From positions 1 to 64,000 of the forward strand of contig CAHJWM010000030.1 of assembly GCA_903642325.1 (NCBI GenBank): a stretch of DNA of 64,000 nt, written 5' to 3'. Below, piece by piece: positions 7,833 to 16,659 of the stretch. Below the pieces are notes generated by a model that was not told the DNA's origin, did not search any database, and saw only the letters and a list, made by a program, of their open reading frames with translations. The position numbers and the translations under genes were made by a program. Position 1 is the stretch's first letter. Each line of letters opens with the position of its first letter. This DNA is from Myxococcales bacterium (GTDB lineage Bacteria; Myxococcota_A; Polyangia; Polyangiales; Polyangiaceae).

Positions 7833-10349
7833 GATGGAAACTCGCGTCGGGCCCTGGGCGTTCAACGCGCGCACGAACCCGCGGGGCGTGGCGCCGGGGA
7901 CCTCGGCCCGGAGCTGCAGACTGCGTTCCACCCCGGGGCGGAGGTCGAAATAGGCGTCTTCGGCCAAAAATCCGGGGATATCCAAAGCCACGGCATGAGC
8001 GAACTTTGCGCTCTGTAAACACAAACGCCATTGGTCGCCTTCAGCGGGCTCGACCTTTGCCTGTAGCCCGATATCGTCGACCGTGCTCGGCAATAGCCCC
8101 CCGGGAAAGTAGCTGGCTTCCGAGATCACGTTTCCGTCACTCGCATCGCGCAGCGACGCACAGACCACGTCGAACTGCCGCGGCCCAAACCGGTACGCGT
8201 GCGTCAAGTCGATGAAGTGCTCGAAGAGCGCAGACGCTTGCAGCTCGAGCGCACCTCGCGCCGGAATTTCCAACGCAGCTTTGGCGGTTGCCACCGCCGT
8301 CGAGCCATTGCGATACACGCGCAGCTCGAGCTCCGCCGAAAGCGACCGATCACGCTCGTTGAGCGCGTTGACGAAGAGACCATTCAAGCCCTCGTCCAAA
8401 AGGAATATTGCCTGAGCCTGCATGGCGCGCTTAACGTAATAATAAGCCGCCTTCGGCAAGCCATGTGCGTCGATCAGGCCCCAGCCGGCGCCAGGCCAGA
8501 GGTCACGCAAAAACCAAATCAATGCGCCGCGGCAGCCCGAAGCCGGACGCCGCCACTCCGCGATCGTGCGCGCCATGACTTCACCGCTGGTCACTCGCCC
8601 GAGCGCAAGCGCCCGTTCTTGATCTTCATAGCGGAGCGCCACCGGGTCGATGCCGAAGAGCAGCTTCGTGTAGTGATCGCGCACATCATCGAAGTCCCAG
8701 CCCGGGCCGCTGTCGCGCGGAACGCGCGCTTTCCAGCGTGGATCGTGAAAGGGTGCGCGCCCGTCACCGAGCAAGCGCTCGATTGTCGAAGCCTCCGGAA
8801 TATTGGCAAAGCCGAGACATTCGGGGGTGAATTTCACCCCTGAGTGCCGCGCGTCGGTGAGCGGGCGGAGGTACGCGCCCACCCCGTAGTAATGCGTCAG
8901 GCCCGCGTCGGCTTGAAACGGCAGCGTGCCGCCGGTCGGCGTGGAGGCCACATAGGGCACGTCAGCGCGACGAGCGACCACCGCGTCGCGCAGCAGAGCT
9001 TCGAAGAGTGAAGACCTCCAAGCCTCGCGCGGCAGGCCCAGCATGGCAGCTTGCTGCTCCACCTCGCTATTTCCACACAGCACGGCCAAGCAAGCACGCG
9101 TTTCGGTGCGCGCTAAAAACTGTTCGGCTTCCCGCTGCACGCTGTCCGCAAAGACGGGATCATCGGCCGGATAATCGCAGTTCGCAAACATGAAATCTTG
9201 CCAGACCAGGACGCCGAGACGATCGCAGGCTTCGTAGAAGGCATCCGATTCGTAAATCATGGTGCCGCCGATGCGCAGCATGTTCATGCCCGCGGCGCTC
9301 GCTTGCTCGACAGTGCGTACCGTCGTTTCATCGTCATTGAGCGACACGACGTCGGTCGGAGCCCAGCAGGCACCGCGGCAGCGCGTTTCCACTCCGTTCA
9401 CGAGCAACGCAAAACGCCCGGCCTCGGTTTGGGTCTCGATGCGGCGAAAGGCAACCGCGTCGAAAGTGAGCTCGTAGCTCTGGCCGGCGACTCGGAAGGC
9501 GATCCGAACCGGGTAGCGCGGCTGAGACCCCGAGCCGTTCGGCCACCAAAGGTCCGCGCCTTCGAGCTCGAGCTCGGCGTCGAGGGTGAGAGTCGTGCCC
9601 TCGGCCATGCGGCGCAGCGGGATCGAGCTCGAGCCGACGTGCAGCGTCGCCGACTCCAGATTCGCGCCGAGGGTTTCCGCTTCCACGTGTGCGCGCAACG
9701 ATTTCCGTTCGCCCACGACGCGAGCGCAGAGCTCGGCGCGGCGCACGGAGAGGTGCCGCCGCCGTTGCAAGCGCACGCCTCGCCACGGGCCGACTGCCGT
9801 GACCGGCGGCGTCCAACCGGGAATGCGGCCAAGCAACGTGGTCCGGAACCAGCGCAGCTGTTGGCGCTCGATGAGCCGCGTTTTGAAACGGGGCCGCGGC
9901 CGGCGGGCGGAGGTCGCGACGTCGAGGGAAGCGAAGCGAATGTGGAGCTCGTTCTCGTGGCCGATCAAAGAGGACACGTCGAGCTCGTGTGCCAAGAACA
10001 TATTCTCGGAACGCAGTACATGCACCCCGTTCAGCCACACGTCGGCCAACGTGGCCAGCCCGTCCAGCCCGAGCCAGAGCGCTTCATCGGCAGCGCACGG
10101 CGCGCTTGCGAAACGCACCCGGTACCACCACTCGCAGGCATCGAACGCGCGCGTACTGGACCAATCCCAGGCCTTGCGTGCCCGAAATGCGCTGGCCACC
10201 GTGCCTGGGCAGTGCGCAACGAGCCACTCTTGTAGCGGCCCGAGCTCGGCGGGGGAAGCGAGCGTGGTGCCCTGCGCGACCTCCGTCAGCTGCCAATGGG
10301 CGACGAGCGGTTCGACTCCGTAGTTCGTCGCAGTACGGACTCGCGCCAT
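7821..10349 (-). CDS. Glycoside hydrolase family 2, beta-mannosidase-like
   Basis: 842 residues with GH2 architecture: N-terminal jelly-roll sugar-binding domain (about 1-190), immunoglobulin-like domain (about 190-300), a TIM-barrel catalytic domain containing LVWQDFMFANCDYP, and C-terminal beta domains. The likely acid/base is Glu429 (CGNSEVEQ, matching the GN-x-E motif of beta-mannosidases) and the likely nucleophile Glu510 (FTPECLGF). It has no signal peptide, so it would act in the cytoplasm. It is the last gene of the minus-strand aminoacyl-carrier-protein operon, 14 bp after the DUF1839 gene. This suggests that the operon handles a mannoside-containing or related glycoconjugate, but the substrate is inferred only from family resemblance; other GH2 exo-activities are possible. 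Confidence 0.85.
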   Translation of the reverse strand: MARVRTATNYGVEPLVAHWQLTEVAQGTTLASPAELGPLQEWLVAHCPGTVASAFRARKAWDWSSTRAFDACEWWYRVRFASAPCAADEALWLGLDGLATLADVWLNGVHVLRSENMFLAHELDVSSLIGHENELHIRFASLDVATSARRPRPRFKTRLIERQQLRWFRTTLLGRIPGWTPPVTAVGPWRGVRLQRRRHLSVRRAELCARVVGERKSLRAHVEAETLGANLESATLHVGSSSIPLRRMAEGTTLTLDAELELEGADLWWPNGSGSQPRYPVRIAFRVAGQSYELTFDAVAFRRIETQTEAGRFALLVNGVETRCRGACWAPTDVVSLNDDETTVRTVEQASAAGMNMLRIGGTMIYESDAFYEACDRLGVLVWQDFMFANCDYPADDPVFADSVQREAEQFLARTETRACLAVLCGNSEVEQQAAMLGLPREAWRSSLFEALLRDAVVARRADVPYVASTPTGGTLPFQADAGLTHYYGVGAYLRPLTDARHSGVKFTPECLGFANIPEASTIERLLGDGRAPFHDPRWKARVPRDSGPGWDFDDVRDHYTKLLFGIDPVALRYEDQERALALGRVTSGEVMARTIAEWRRPASGCRGALIWFLRDLWPGAGWGLIDAHGLPKAAYYYVKRAMQAQAIFLLDEGLNGLFVNALNERDRSLSAELELRVYRNGSTAVATAKAALEIPARGALELQASALFEHFIDLTHAYRFGPRQFDVVCASLRDASDGNVISEASYFPGGLLPSTVDDIGLQAKVEPAEGDQWRLCLQSAKFAHAVALDIPGFLAEDAYFDLRPGVERSLQLRAEVPGATPRGFVRALNAQGPTRVSITAG

Positions 10350-10363
10350 TGCTCCGCCCCGTC

Positions 10364-11347
10364 CTACGCGATCGCGTCGAGGGCGGCCATGGCGGCGTCC
10401 CAGTGCTTGGCCATGTCTTCGAACGCGGGCTCTAGATCGACCGGCTTCTTCGAGCTAGCCGCGCGCGCGCCTTTGAGGATCAGCGCTTTCGCGCCATGAG
10501 AGATTTCCTCGAACGAGCGAGCTGCTGACTCGTAGCCTTTGGGCGCCCGCTCTTCCAACCAACGCAGGTAGGCGGCGCTGAGCTCGTAGCCCGAGCCGAC
10601 TTGGCGCGTCGTCGCAAATGCAAAGGCGTGGTAAAAGCCGATGCCCCGGGCGCGAATGTGCTCGAGCTCCTCGGAAAAATGCCGGCCGAAGCGGCGCAGG
10701 GGGTTGCTCGCGGGCCGGCGCTCGAGCCAGCTGCGGAGCTGCGTTCGAGAGCGCGCAGCAAGCTCCGCGTCCGGCAAACGCTCCGCGCGGTCGAGCTTCA
10801 CGAGCTCGGCGAAGAGCGGCATGAACGTCGGATCCGGCGCTGAGCCGAGCCGGAACGTCTGCACGAAATCTTCGCCTTCGAGCCTGAAGTAGCCGGCATT
10901 GTGAAAGTAGCCGAGCCGCTTGGCTTCGATGTCGATGGACTCGATGGCGATCGTACTCTTCGTATGCTGCGTACGGTAATCGGTGCCCGCGGTGTCCGGT
11001 AACCAGAAGGCGTCCGCTTCCGTGAACACCAGCCGGCCGTGGCTCGTGTGGAACAAGGCATGCTCGAGGAGCGGCTTCCAAACGTTGAGCTCTTGCACGG
11101 TGATGCCGTACAGAACGCTCAGGTCGACGTGCGGCGGCTTGTAAAATGTCCACTGATCGCCGTCGAAGTCGCTCGCGACGGTGAAGGCCAAGCTTGCCGT
11201 GGGGTCGAGCTTGGCGGAGTGCAATACCTCGAGCCAGACGTCGATGTAGCAATTCTTCTCTATCCAGGCGCGCGACTCCGCGTGCAGCGCATGGCGCTGA
11301 TAGGTGGCTGCGTCCAACCCCCAAACCGAGCTTTTGCTCAAGGCCAC
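10364..11347 (-). CDS. DUF1839 family protein of the aminoacyl-carrier-protein operon
   Basis: About 327 residues resembling the DUF1839 family, which I know from neighbourhoods of amino acid:[carrier protein] ligases. Conserved-looking blocks are WGLDAATYQRHALH near the N terminus, NCYIDVWLEVLH, and DFDGDQWTFYKPP. No catalytic residues can be assigned and there are no signal peptide or membrane segments. A longer open frame (to 11524) lies mostly over the ligase gene and is not family-like. I chose the GTG at 11347; a TTG at 11341 overlaps the ligase stop (TTGA) and is equally possible. Either start implies translational coupling. A role as acceptor enzyme or transferase for the aminoacyl group is speculation. 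Confidence 0.75.
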   Translation of the reverse strand: MALSKSSVWGLDAATYQRHALHAESRAWIEKNCYIDVWLEVLHSAKLDPTASLAFTVASDFDGDQWTFYKPPHVDLSVLYGITVQELNVWKPLLEHALFHTSHGRLVFTEADAFWLPDTAGTDYRTQHTKSTIAIESIDIEAKRLGYFHNAGYFRLEGEDFVQTFRLGSAPDPTFMPLFAELVKLDRAERLPDAELAARSRTQLRSWLERRPASNPLRRFGRHFSEELEHIRARGIGFYHAFAFATTRQVGSGYELSAAYLRWLEERAPKGYESAARSFEEISHGAKALILKGARAASSKKPVDLEPAFEDMAKHWDAAMAALDAIA

Positions 11348-12249
11348 AGCTGTTCGCGCACGTGCTTCGGCCACTCCGTAGGGACGAAGCCGTGCGTCCG
11401 GAAGAGGGCCATCACTACGCGTTCCATGCCGAAGCCGAGGCAGGCGGTTTGAGCAATGGCCCCGTCCGGCGTGTTGATCTCGAAGATCTTGCCGAAGTGC
11501 TCTTGGTGATAGTTGAAAGAGCAAACCGCGGTGGGCTTATCCTCGGAGATCACCGGGACGAGGACTTCGAATTTGAGCTTCTGCTCTTTCTGGCTGGCGG
11601 CGAGCATGCGCCCACCACGCCCGAAGAACGGGTCGGCCGCTACATCCGACTTGGCGGGCAGACCGAGTGACGAAAGCAGCTCGACGCCGCGCGCGAGCCA
11701 CATGTTGCGCCAATCGATCACGGCATCCGGCGAGCCCACGCGTACGAACTCGCGCACGCGGAATGCCTGCATGCGAGTCGGCTCGGGCGAGGGCTCGTGC
11801 CGGAACACCCAATTTTGCATGTCCACCAAGCGGCCCTCCGCCGGAACGGTCCCGGTAAAGCTCGGGTACACTGGGTAACACGCGGCTGGCGTGAGCACCA
11901 CGCCGGTCATCTTTTGCAGGTCCTCCCACGGCTTCTTGTCATGGATCCGTTGGCTCAGTTCTTTGTGTTGGAGATCGGTGCCGTAAAACGAAAATACGGT
12001 GCCCGCCAACTGGGGGAACGAATCCAAGTATTCGCTCTTCTCGAACACCTGCCGATCGAGAATGGGTGGGAACGCCATCACTTCCGCGCCGTCATTCTTG
12101 GCTAGGCGGGTCACCAAGTCATTGAAACGTGCGAGCACGTCCTCGAACACCGCGCCTCGGCCGAACGCGCCCGGCACGCCCACGGGGATAATCAGCTTAT
12201 GCCGGACGAGCTCGTCGTAAAGGTCTTGAGAGGAGTAGGTGATTGCCAT
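11338..12249 (-). CDS. Amino acid:[carrier protein] ligase (atypical SerRS-like class II synthetase)
   Basis: 303 residues matching the truncated seryl-tRNA-synthetase homologues that lack the tRNA-binding arm. These activate a small amino acid (Gly or Ala in characterised members) with ATP and load it onto the phosphopantetheine of a dedicated carrier protein rather than tRNA. Visible features are the class II motif 2 region (FRVREFVRVG), motif 3 GFGMER, and candidate zinc ligands Cys124, Glu167 and Cys270, at spacings like those I recall for the Bradyrhizobium enzyme. The start ATG at 12249 lies 3 bp after the dehydrogenase stop, with AAGGA upstream inside that gene. The carrier-protein gene lies two genes upstream, which strongly supports the assignment. 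Amino-acid specificity is not readable by eye. Confidence 0.9.
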   Translation of the reverse strand: MAITYSSQDLYDELVRHKLIIPVGVPGAFGRGAVFEDVLARFNDLVTRLAKNDGAEVMAFPPILDRQVFEKSEYLDSFPQLAGTVFSFYGTDLQHKELSQRIHDKKPWEDLQKMTGVVLTPAACYPVYPSFTGTVPAEGRLVDMQNWVFRHEPSPEPTRMQAFRVREFVRVGSPDAVIDWRNMWLARGVELLSSLGLPAKSDVAADPFFGRGGRMLAASQKEQKLKFEVLVPVISEDKPTAVCSFNYHQEHFGKIFEINTPDGAIAQTACLGFGMERVVMALFRTHGFVPTEWPKHVREQLWP

Positions 12250-12252
12250 GGA

Positions 12253-13428
12253 TCAATCGTCCTTCAGCACGAGCAGCATGGAAGCGTTGGTCGCGTAAAT
12301 CCGATCATTGTTGACCATCAGCGCGGCCGACAGCGCGTCCCGCAGATAGAGGCCAATAGAAAACTTGGAGTCGTTTTTGTAACCCATGATGCCGCAGATC
12401 AAGAGGCAGCGCTGCACGATGTCGGCGAGCGTCGTGGATGTCGATACCTTCACGTTGTTCATCTTCAGCGCGAATGCGATCGACGACAATACCTCGGTCC
12501 CGGCGTCGGGCGCGCTCATCAGTTGTTCGCATTCCGCGGCGACGTCGTGCACGTTGGCTCGCAAGCTTTGCAACATGCCAGCTACCTCCGCCAAGCGGAG
12601 CGCGCTGGGCGGGGTCGTGCCCGGCTTGGCGCGCGCCGCGGAGCGCACGAACGCGCGAGCTTTGGAGACCGCCGCCGTCGCGATGCCCAGCCAACAATTG
12701 GCCCACAAAACGTGCGAGAACGGCACCATGGTGTGAGCCGCGATATCCGCAAACCCGGCTTCCAAGACCTGATCCATGCGGCCCGTCGAGCGCAGCTTGA
12801 ACGGCGGGCTACACGTGCCGCGCATACCGAGGGTGTCCCACACCCCGTTGACCTCCAGCGTGTAATCCGCCTTGCGCACCAAGACCAAGGATTGATCGTT
12901 GGCGGGCGCATCGGTGGAGCGGCGCGCCGTCACCAAGAGCTCGTCGGCGTGCGCTCCGTAGGAGATGGTCGTTGCGTCCTTGTCTAGCTTGAAGCGATCG
13001 CCTTGGGACTCCACGGCGCACACGCTGTTGCGCATCTCCCCGCCGACGCCGGCTTCCGAGGTGACCGATGCGATGAGGTTCTGCTTTTCTACGAGCTCGC
13101 TCAAAAAGTTGCGGAAGAAGCCCGAGCTCCCCGCGTGGCGAACGATACTGGCAACCTGGATTTGATGCATCGCAAACACCATTGCCGTGGACGAGCAGTG
13201 CTGGCCAAGCGCTTCGCACATCTGCGACAGCTCGATCATGCCGCAACCGAGCCCGCCCAGATCCTTCGGGACGAAGGCCGATAGCAGCCGAGCCTCCCTC
13301 AAAGCATCCAGCGCCTCCCGCGGGAAACGCGAGTCGCGATCGACACTCCGCGCATTCGGCGCGGCGACCTCCTTGCCGATCCGCTTGGCGGCGGTGACGT
13401 GACGTGACTCGCTGACATGGTTTGCCAC
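12253..13428 (-). CDS. Acyl-CoA-dehydrogenase-fold flavoprotein of the aminoacyl-CP operon
   Basis: 391 residues with the three-part acyl-CoA dehydrogenase fold: N-terminal helical domain (FVPKDLGGLGCGMIELSQM), middle beta domain, and C-terminal helical FAD domain. The usual C-terminal YEGT motif, which carries the catalytic Glu in medium-chain dehydrogenases, is replaced by LMVNNDRIYATN. In this it resembles flavin monooxygenase-like members of the superfamily (HpaH/DszC type) more than classic dehydrogenases. The start is GTG at 13428, preceded by GGAGAGGAG at good spacing. Position between carrier protein and ligase suggests that it acts on the carrier-bound amino acid or a product of it; this is inference. 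Confidence 0.85.
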   Translation of the reverse strand: MANHVSESRHVTAAKRIGKEVAAPNARSVDRDSRFPREALDALREARLLSAFVPKDLGGLGCGMIELSQMCEALGQHCSSTAMVFAMHQIQVASIVRHAGSSGFFRNFLSELVEKQNLIASVTSEAGVGGEMRNSVCAVESQGDRFKLDKDATTISYGAHADELLVTARRSTDAPANDQSLVLVRKADYTLEVNGVWDTLGMRGTCSPPFKLRSTGRMDQVLEAGFADIAAHTMVPFSHVLWANCWLGIATAAVSKARAFVRSAARAKPGTTPPSALRLAEVAGMLQSLRANVHDVAAECEQLMSAPDAGTEVLSSIAFALKMNNVKVSTSTTLADIVQRCLLICGIMGYKNDSKFSIGLYLRDALSAALMVNNDRIYATNASMLLVLKDD

Positions 13429-13452
13429 GATATCGACTCCTCTCCGGTAGGC

Positions 13453-13695
13453 TCAGGAACCGGTGGTCAGCTCCTCGATTGCCGCGCGAATCGAGGACAT
13501 GCTTTCGAAGACGCCGCGTTTCAACATTCGATCAGGGAATTCGATGTCGAACTTGCCCTCGAGCGCGAGCATGACGTTCACGCTCGCGTGAGACGTGAGA
13601 CCCGCTTGATACAAGTCGCTTTCTTCGCTGAGGCTCGCCGTATCCAGCGAAAGGCGCCCGTGTTCCTTCAGAATGTTGCGAATGTCTTCGATCAT
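13453..13695 (-). CDS. Acyl-carrier-type protein for aminoacyl groups
   Basis: 80-residue four-helix carrier protein. The phosphopantetheine site is Ser35 in AGLTSHAS, the motif seen in carrier proteins paired with amino acid:CP ligases. I prefer the ATG at 13695, preceded by AAGGGA nine bases upstream; an ATG at 13719 would add eight residues. It is the first gene of the five-gene minus-strand operon. It would be activated by a phosphopantetheinyl transferase encoded elsewhere and then charged by the ligase at 11338-12249. The 4'-phosphopantetheine and the loaded amino acid are inferred from the family, not observed. Confidence 0.9.
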   Translation of the reverse strand: MIEDIRNILKEHGRLSLDTASLSEESDLYQAGLTSHASVNVMLALEGKFDIEFPDRMLKRGVFESMSSIRAAIEELTTGS

Positions 13696-14136
13696 CGCTG
13701 GTCGTCCCTTCGTTTCCATACGAATCTACCCTAGAACTTCGCCGCACTTACACAGTTTTGGCGCTGCGGCGCGTGGCAAGTCAGCCGTTTCGCGGTTGGT
13801 GGTTTTGGGGATGAGACGATGCTGGCGCGCGCAACGCAAACAAATGACTAGGCCGGACGGATTGACGAGCTGGCCGACGCTCGCCTAGCCTGTAGGGGAC
13901 ACGGAAGCCGGACCCTCCAAGTAAACGTCGCCCGCCACTGATCCAAATCCTCGAGCGGTGTTTTAGAACGACCCCGTTGGCAACCCTCTCGACCGCCGCC
14001 TCGCGTCTCGCCCGTGTTTCAGACCCCGGCGCACGGCCGCCTCGCTCACACTCGTGGCAATTAAATGAATGTGTGCCGGTTCATTGCGCTGACGGCTGGA
14101 GTTGCTAAGGTCAGAGCACTAACATAGGGCGGTCTT
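13696..14136. other. Intergenic region between divergent operon and GH44 gene
   Basis: About 440 bp separate the divergent carrier-protein and GH44-like genes. It should contain both promoters. The stretch at about 14060-14136 is locally AT-richer than its surroundings, but no clear promoter or operator was identified and no supported ORF is present. Confidence 0.5.
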
Positions 14137-15927
14137 ATGCGAATATTATGGTTGAGTGTTCCGATGCTGTTCGCGTTCGCTTGCGGCAGCAGCTCCGATG
14201 ATGGTTCCAGCGACAATACGAGCGGTGCCGGCGGGGCCCCGTCGGGCAAAGCGGGCAGCGGCCATGGCGGTGGCGCCCAGAACGGTGACGCCGGCAGTCC
14301 CGAGGCAGGCGCGGCCGGGGAAGCGGGCGGCGCAAGCGGCGCGGCCGGGGCTGGTAATGACGCCGCGGGCGCGGCTGGGGTTGGCGAAGTGGTGGTGGAG
14401 GTACCGCCCAGCACCGTCACTCTGGCAATCCACGTCGCCGACGCGCAGCACAAGATCTCTCCGCTGATCTACGGTGTGAATCCCCACGGCAGTATCGTGT
14501 GCGGGAGCGCAACGGCCAAGTATGGGCTGTGCCGGCTCGGCGCGCACGCCTGGTCCACGTATAATTGGGAGAACAACGCTTCCAACGCCGCCGTCGACAA
14601 TTGTTACGAAAACGACGCAGCAATCAGTAGCAGCACCGTGCCTGGCGCGGCGGTGACCTCGGTCGTGACGGCCGCGCAGGCGGTCGGCGCCGCGACGCTC
14701 GTCACCATCCCCACGCTCGACTACGTCGCCGCTGACGAGGCGCCAGGCTCCGCCAGCCCGGATTGCTCGGGGGACGTGCGTAAGTCAGCAGATTACTTGA
14801 ACACGCGCTTCAAGCAAAACCACTCCACTAAAGGCAGTGCGCTGGCCGCCACGCCCGACACCACTGACGCGTCGGTCTATCAGGACGAGTTCGTGAGCTT
14901 GCTGGCTTCACAGGTTAGCACGGCCAAGGTCGTCTTCGCGCTCGACAACCAACCAGACACCTGGGCCACCGACCAGCCCGCGGTTCATCCGAACAAGGCC
15001 ACCTATGCGGAGGTCGTTCAACGCAACGTCGACTATGCGACCATGCTGCGAAACGTCTGGCCGTCGGCAGAGGTCACCGGCTACGTGGGCTACGGCTACT
15101 ACGGCTTTACGACCTTGCAAGACGCGCCGGATGCCGCCGGCAAGGGCGTGTTTCTGGATTATTACCTAGCGCACATGCAGGCCGCCTCCACCACTGCCGG
15201 CAAGCGCTTGATCGACTACCTCGATGTGCATTGGTACTCCGAAGCGACGGGCGGCGGGCAACGTGTCATCTATGATGGCAACACGCCTGGCGTAGCCGCC
15301 GCGCGCGTGCAAGCGCCACGCTCGTTCTGGGACGGCAATTTCATCGAAAGCAGCTGGATCACCAACGCCAGCAAGGCGCCGGTCTCGCTGCTTCCGTGGC
15401 TCAAAAAGAAAATTGCCGACAATTACCCCGGTACCAAGCTGGCCATCTCGGAGTGGGCCTTCGGGGGCGGAGGCGAGATCAGCGGTGCACTGGCGGCGGC
15501 GGATACTCTTGGCATTTTCGGCGCGCAAGGCGTGGACCTAGCCGCCTACGTGTCTACCTCGGGAAGCGACGAATTCGTGGCCGCTGCGTTCAACGCCTTT
15601 CGCAATTACGACGGAGCTGGCGACAGCTTCGGCGATACCTCTGTCGGCGCCTCCACGACCTCCACCTCGTTCGCTCCGGTCTACGCCAGCGTCGACAGCA
15701 CCAACCCCGATCGCGTCGTGGTCGTTGCCTTGAACCGCAGCGATACCGTGCTGCCGACCACCGTAAATGTCGACTACACCACATCCTACGCGTCAGCTGA
15801 CGTGTATCGGTTGACCGCGGCGTCGGCGTCCCTGGTCGCAGGGGCTTCGCTCACCGCGGTGAGTGCTAATTCCTTCGCCGTCTCGCTCCCCCCGTACTCG
15901 GTCACGGTGATCGTGCCCAAGAAGTAG
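14137..15927 (+). CDS. GH44-like lipoprotein with altered acid/base residue
   Basis: 596 residues: lipoprotein signal with lipobox FAFAC (Cys16), a Gly/Ala/Ser linker to about residue 85, then a domain resembling glycoside hydrolase family 44 (endoglucanase/xyloglucanase). The start of the fold is HKISPLIYGVNPHG, followed by a TIM-barrel body and a C-terminal beta-sandwich. The putative nucleophile Glu439 in LAISEWAFGGG is conserved. The family acid/base position, normally Glu in a DNEP context, here reads DNQP with Gln272 (codon CAA), so ordinary hydrolysis would be impaired. The protein could be a binding protein, a retuned enzyme, or a wrongly sequenced active one. It is probably anchored to the cell surface. 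Confidence 0.82.
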   Translation: MRILWLSVPMLFAFACGSSSDDGSSDNTSGAGGAPSGKAGSGHGGGAQNGDAGSPEAGAAGEAGGASGAAGAGNDAAGAAGVGEVVVEVPPSTVTLAIHVADAQHKISPLIYGVNPHGSIVCGSATAKYGLCRLGAHAWSTYNWENNASNAAVDNCYENDAAISSSTVPGAAVTSVVTAAQAVGAATLVTIPTLDYVAADEAPGSASPDCSGDVRKSADYLNTRFKQNHSTKGSALAATPDTTDASVYQDEFVSLLASQVSTAKVVFALDNQPDTWATDQPAVHPNKATYAEVVQRNVDYATMLRNVWPSAEVTGYVGYGYYGFTTLQDAPDAAGKGVFLDYYLAHMQAASTTAGKRLIDYLDVHWYSEATGGGQRVIYDGNTPGVAAARVQAPRSFWDGNFIESSWITNASKAPVSLLPWLKKKIADNYPGTKLAISEWAFGGGGEISGALAAADTLGIFGAQGVDLAAYVSTSGSDEFVAAAFNAFRNYDGAGDSFGDTSVGASTTSTSFAPVYASVDSTNPDRVVVVALNRSDTVLPTTVNVDYTTSYASADVYRLTAASASLVAGASLTAVSANSFAVSLPPYSVTVIVPKK

Positions 15928-16008
15928 CGGCACGGCTCGCATTCAGCGTTCGCACGCCGTCGAGCGGGCAAGCTCAATCACGGACAGAAGTCCCGCGAGG
16001 TCGCGACG

Positions 16009-16527
16009 ATGACGCCCACGCTCAGAAGAACCCTCCATGGCGCGCTCGGCGGCGCCATGGGCGCCGCCTGCATGACCGTGCTCAGGATGCTCGCGCACCG
16101 CGCGGGGCTCATCGAGCAGATGGTTCCGCAAGCGGTCGAAGTTTGGGCTCAGCACACCTTTCCCGGGCGTGCTCCAAGATCGCCCTCCGCGCGCGCATTA
16201 CATCACATCCTCGACCAGTCCTTGCACATTGGCTACGGCATGAGCGGGGGCGCCGTGTATGGCCTGCTCTTTGGGCAAACGCGGGCGTCGGCCAAGACGG
16301 TGCTCGCGTTTGGCTTCGGCGTTTGGGGCGTTGGGTCATTCATCGTGCTGCCCGCGCTGAAAATCATGCGGCCGGAATGGCGGGCGAGTGCGCGTGAAAT
16401 CGCGGTCAACCTGAGCGCTCATCTCGCTTATGCGTCGGCCCTCGCGCTGTGCACTGATGAGCTCGAGCAACAAGCCTTGCTTCAGCCGGTGGGCTACCCG
16501 CTCTCGTTGTCGAAAACGACGGGCTGA
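16009..16527 (+). CDS. Small membrane protein, possibly DUF1440/YagU-like
   Basis: 172 residues with about three or four hydrophobic helices: around 10-30 (GALGGAMGAACMTVLRML), 70-88 (HIGYGMSGGAVYGLLFG), 95-115 and 133-148. The Gly-rich first helix and the HH..DQ..H..YG region recall YagU-like (DUF1440) inner-membrane proteins, but I am not certain of the family. GAGG lies eight bases before the ATG. It stands alone between the GH44 gene and a small basic protein; no function can be proposed. Confidence 0.6.
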   Translation: MTPTLRRTLHGALGGAMGAACMTVLRMLAHRAGLIEQMVPQAVEVWAQHTFPGRAPRSPSARALHHILDQSLHIGYGMSGGAVYGLLFGQTRASAKTVLAFGFGVWGVGSFIVLPALKIMRPEWRASAREIAVNLSAHLAYASALALCTDELEQQALLQPVGYPLSLSKTTG

Positions 16528-16659
16528 CGGCGTGCAGTCGTCGGGAACAGGGTCGGCCGCAGAGGTGCGATGCTGGACCTCGAGCGCCCATCTTTTCTCG
16601 AGGCGTCTGGCGCGAATGCTGCATCGAGACGGCCGGGCTTTGGCAAGGAGTAGTGGGTG

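Noticed and set aside
9198-10235. 345-codon plus-strand open frame
   Set aside because: Antisense to the well-supported GH2 gene; the translation is rich in Arg/Pro/His with no domain, as expected of high-GC shadow frames.
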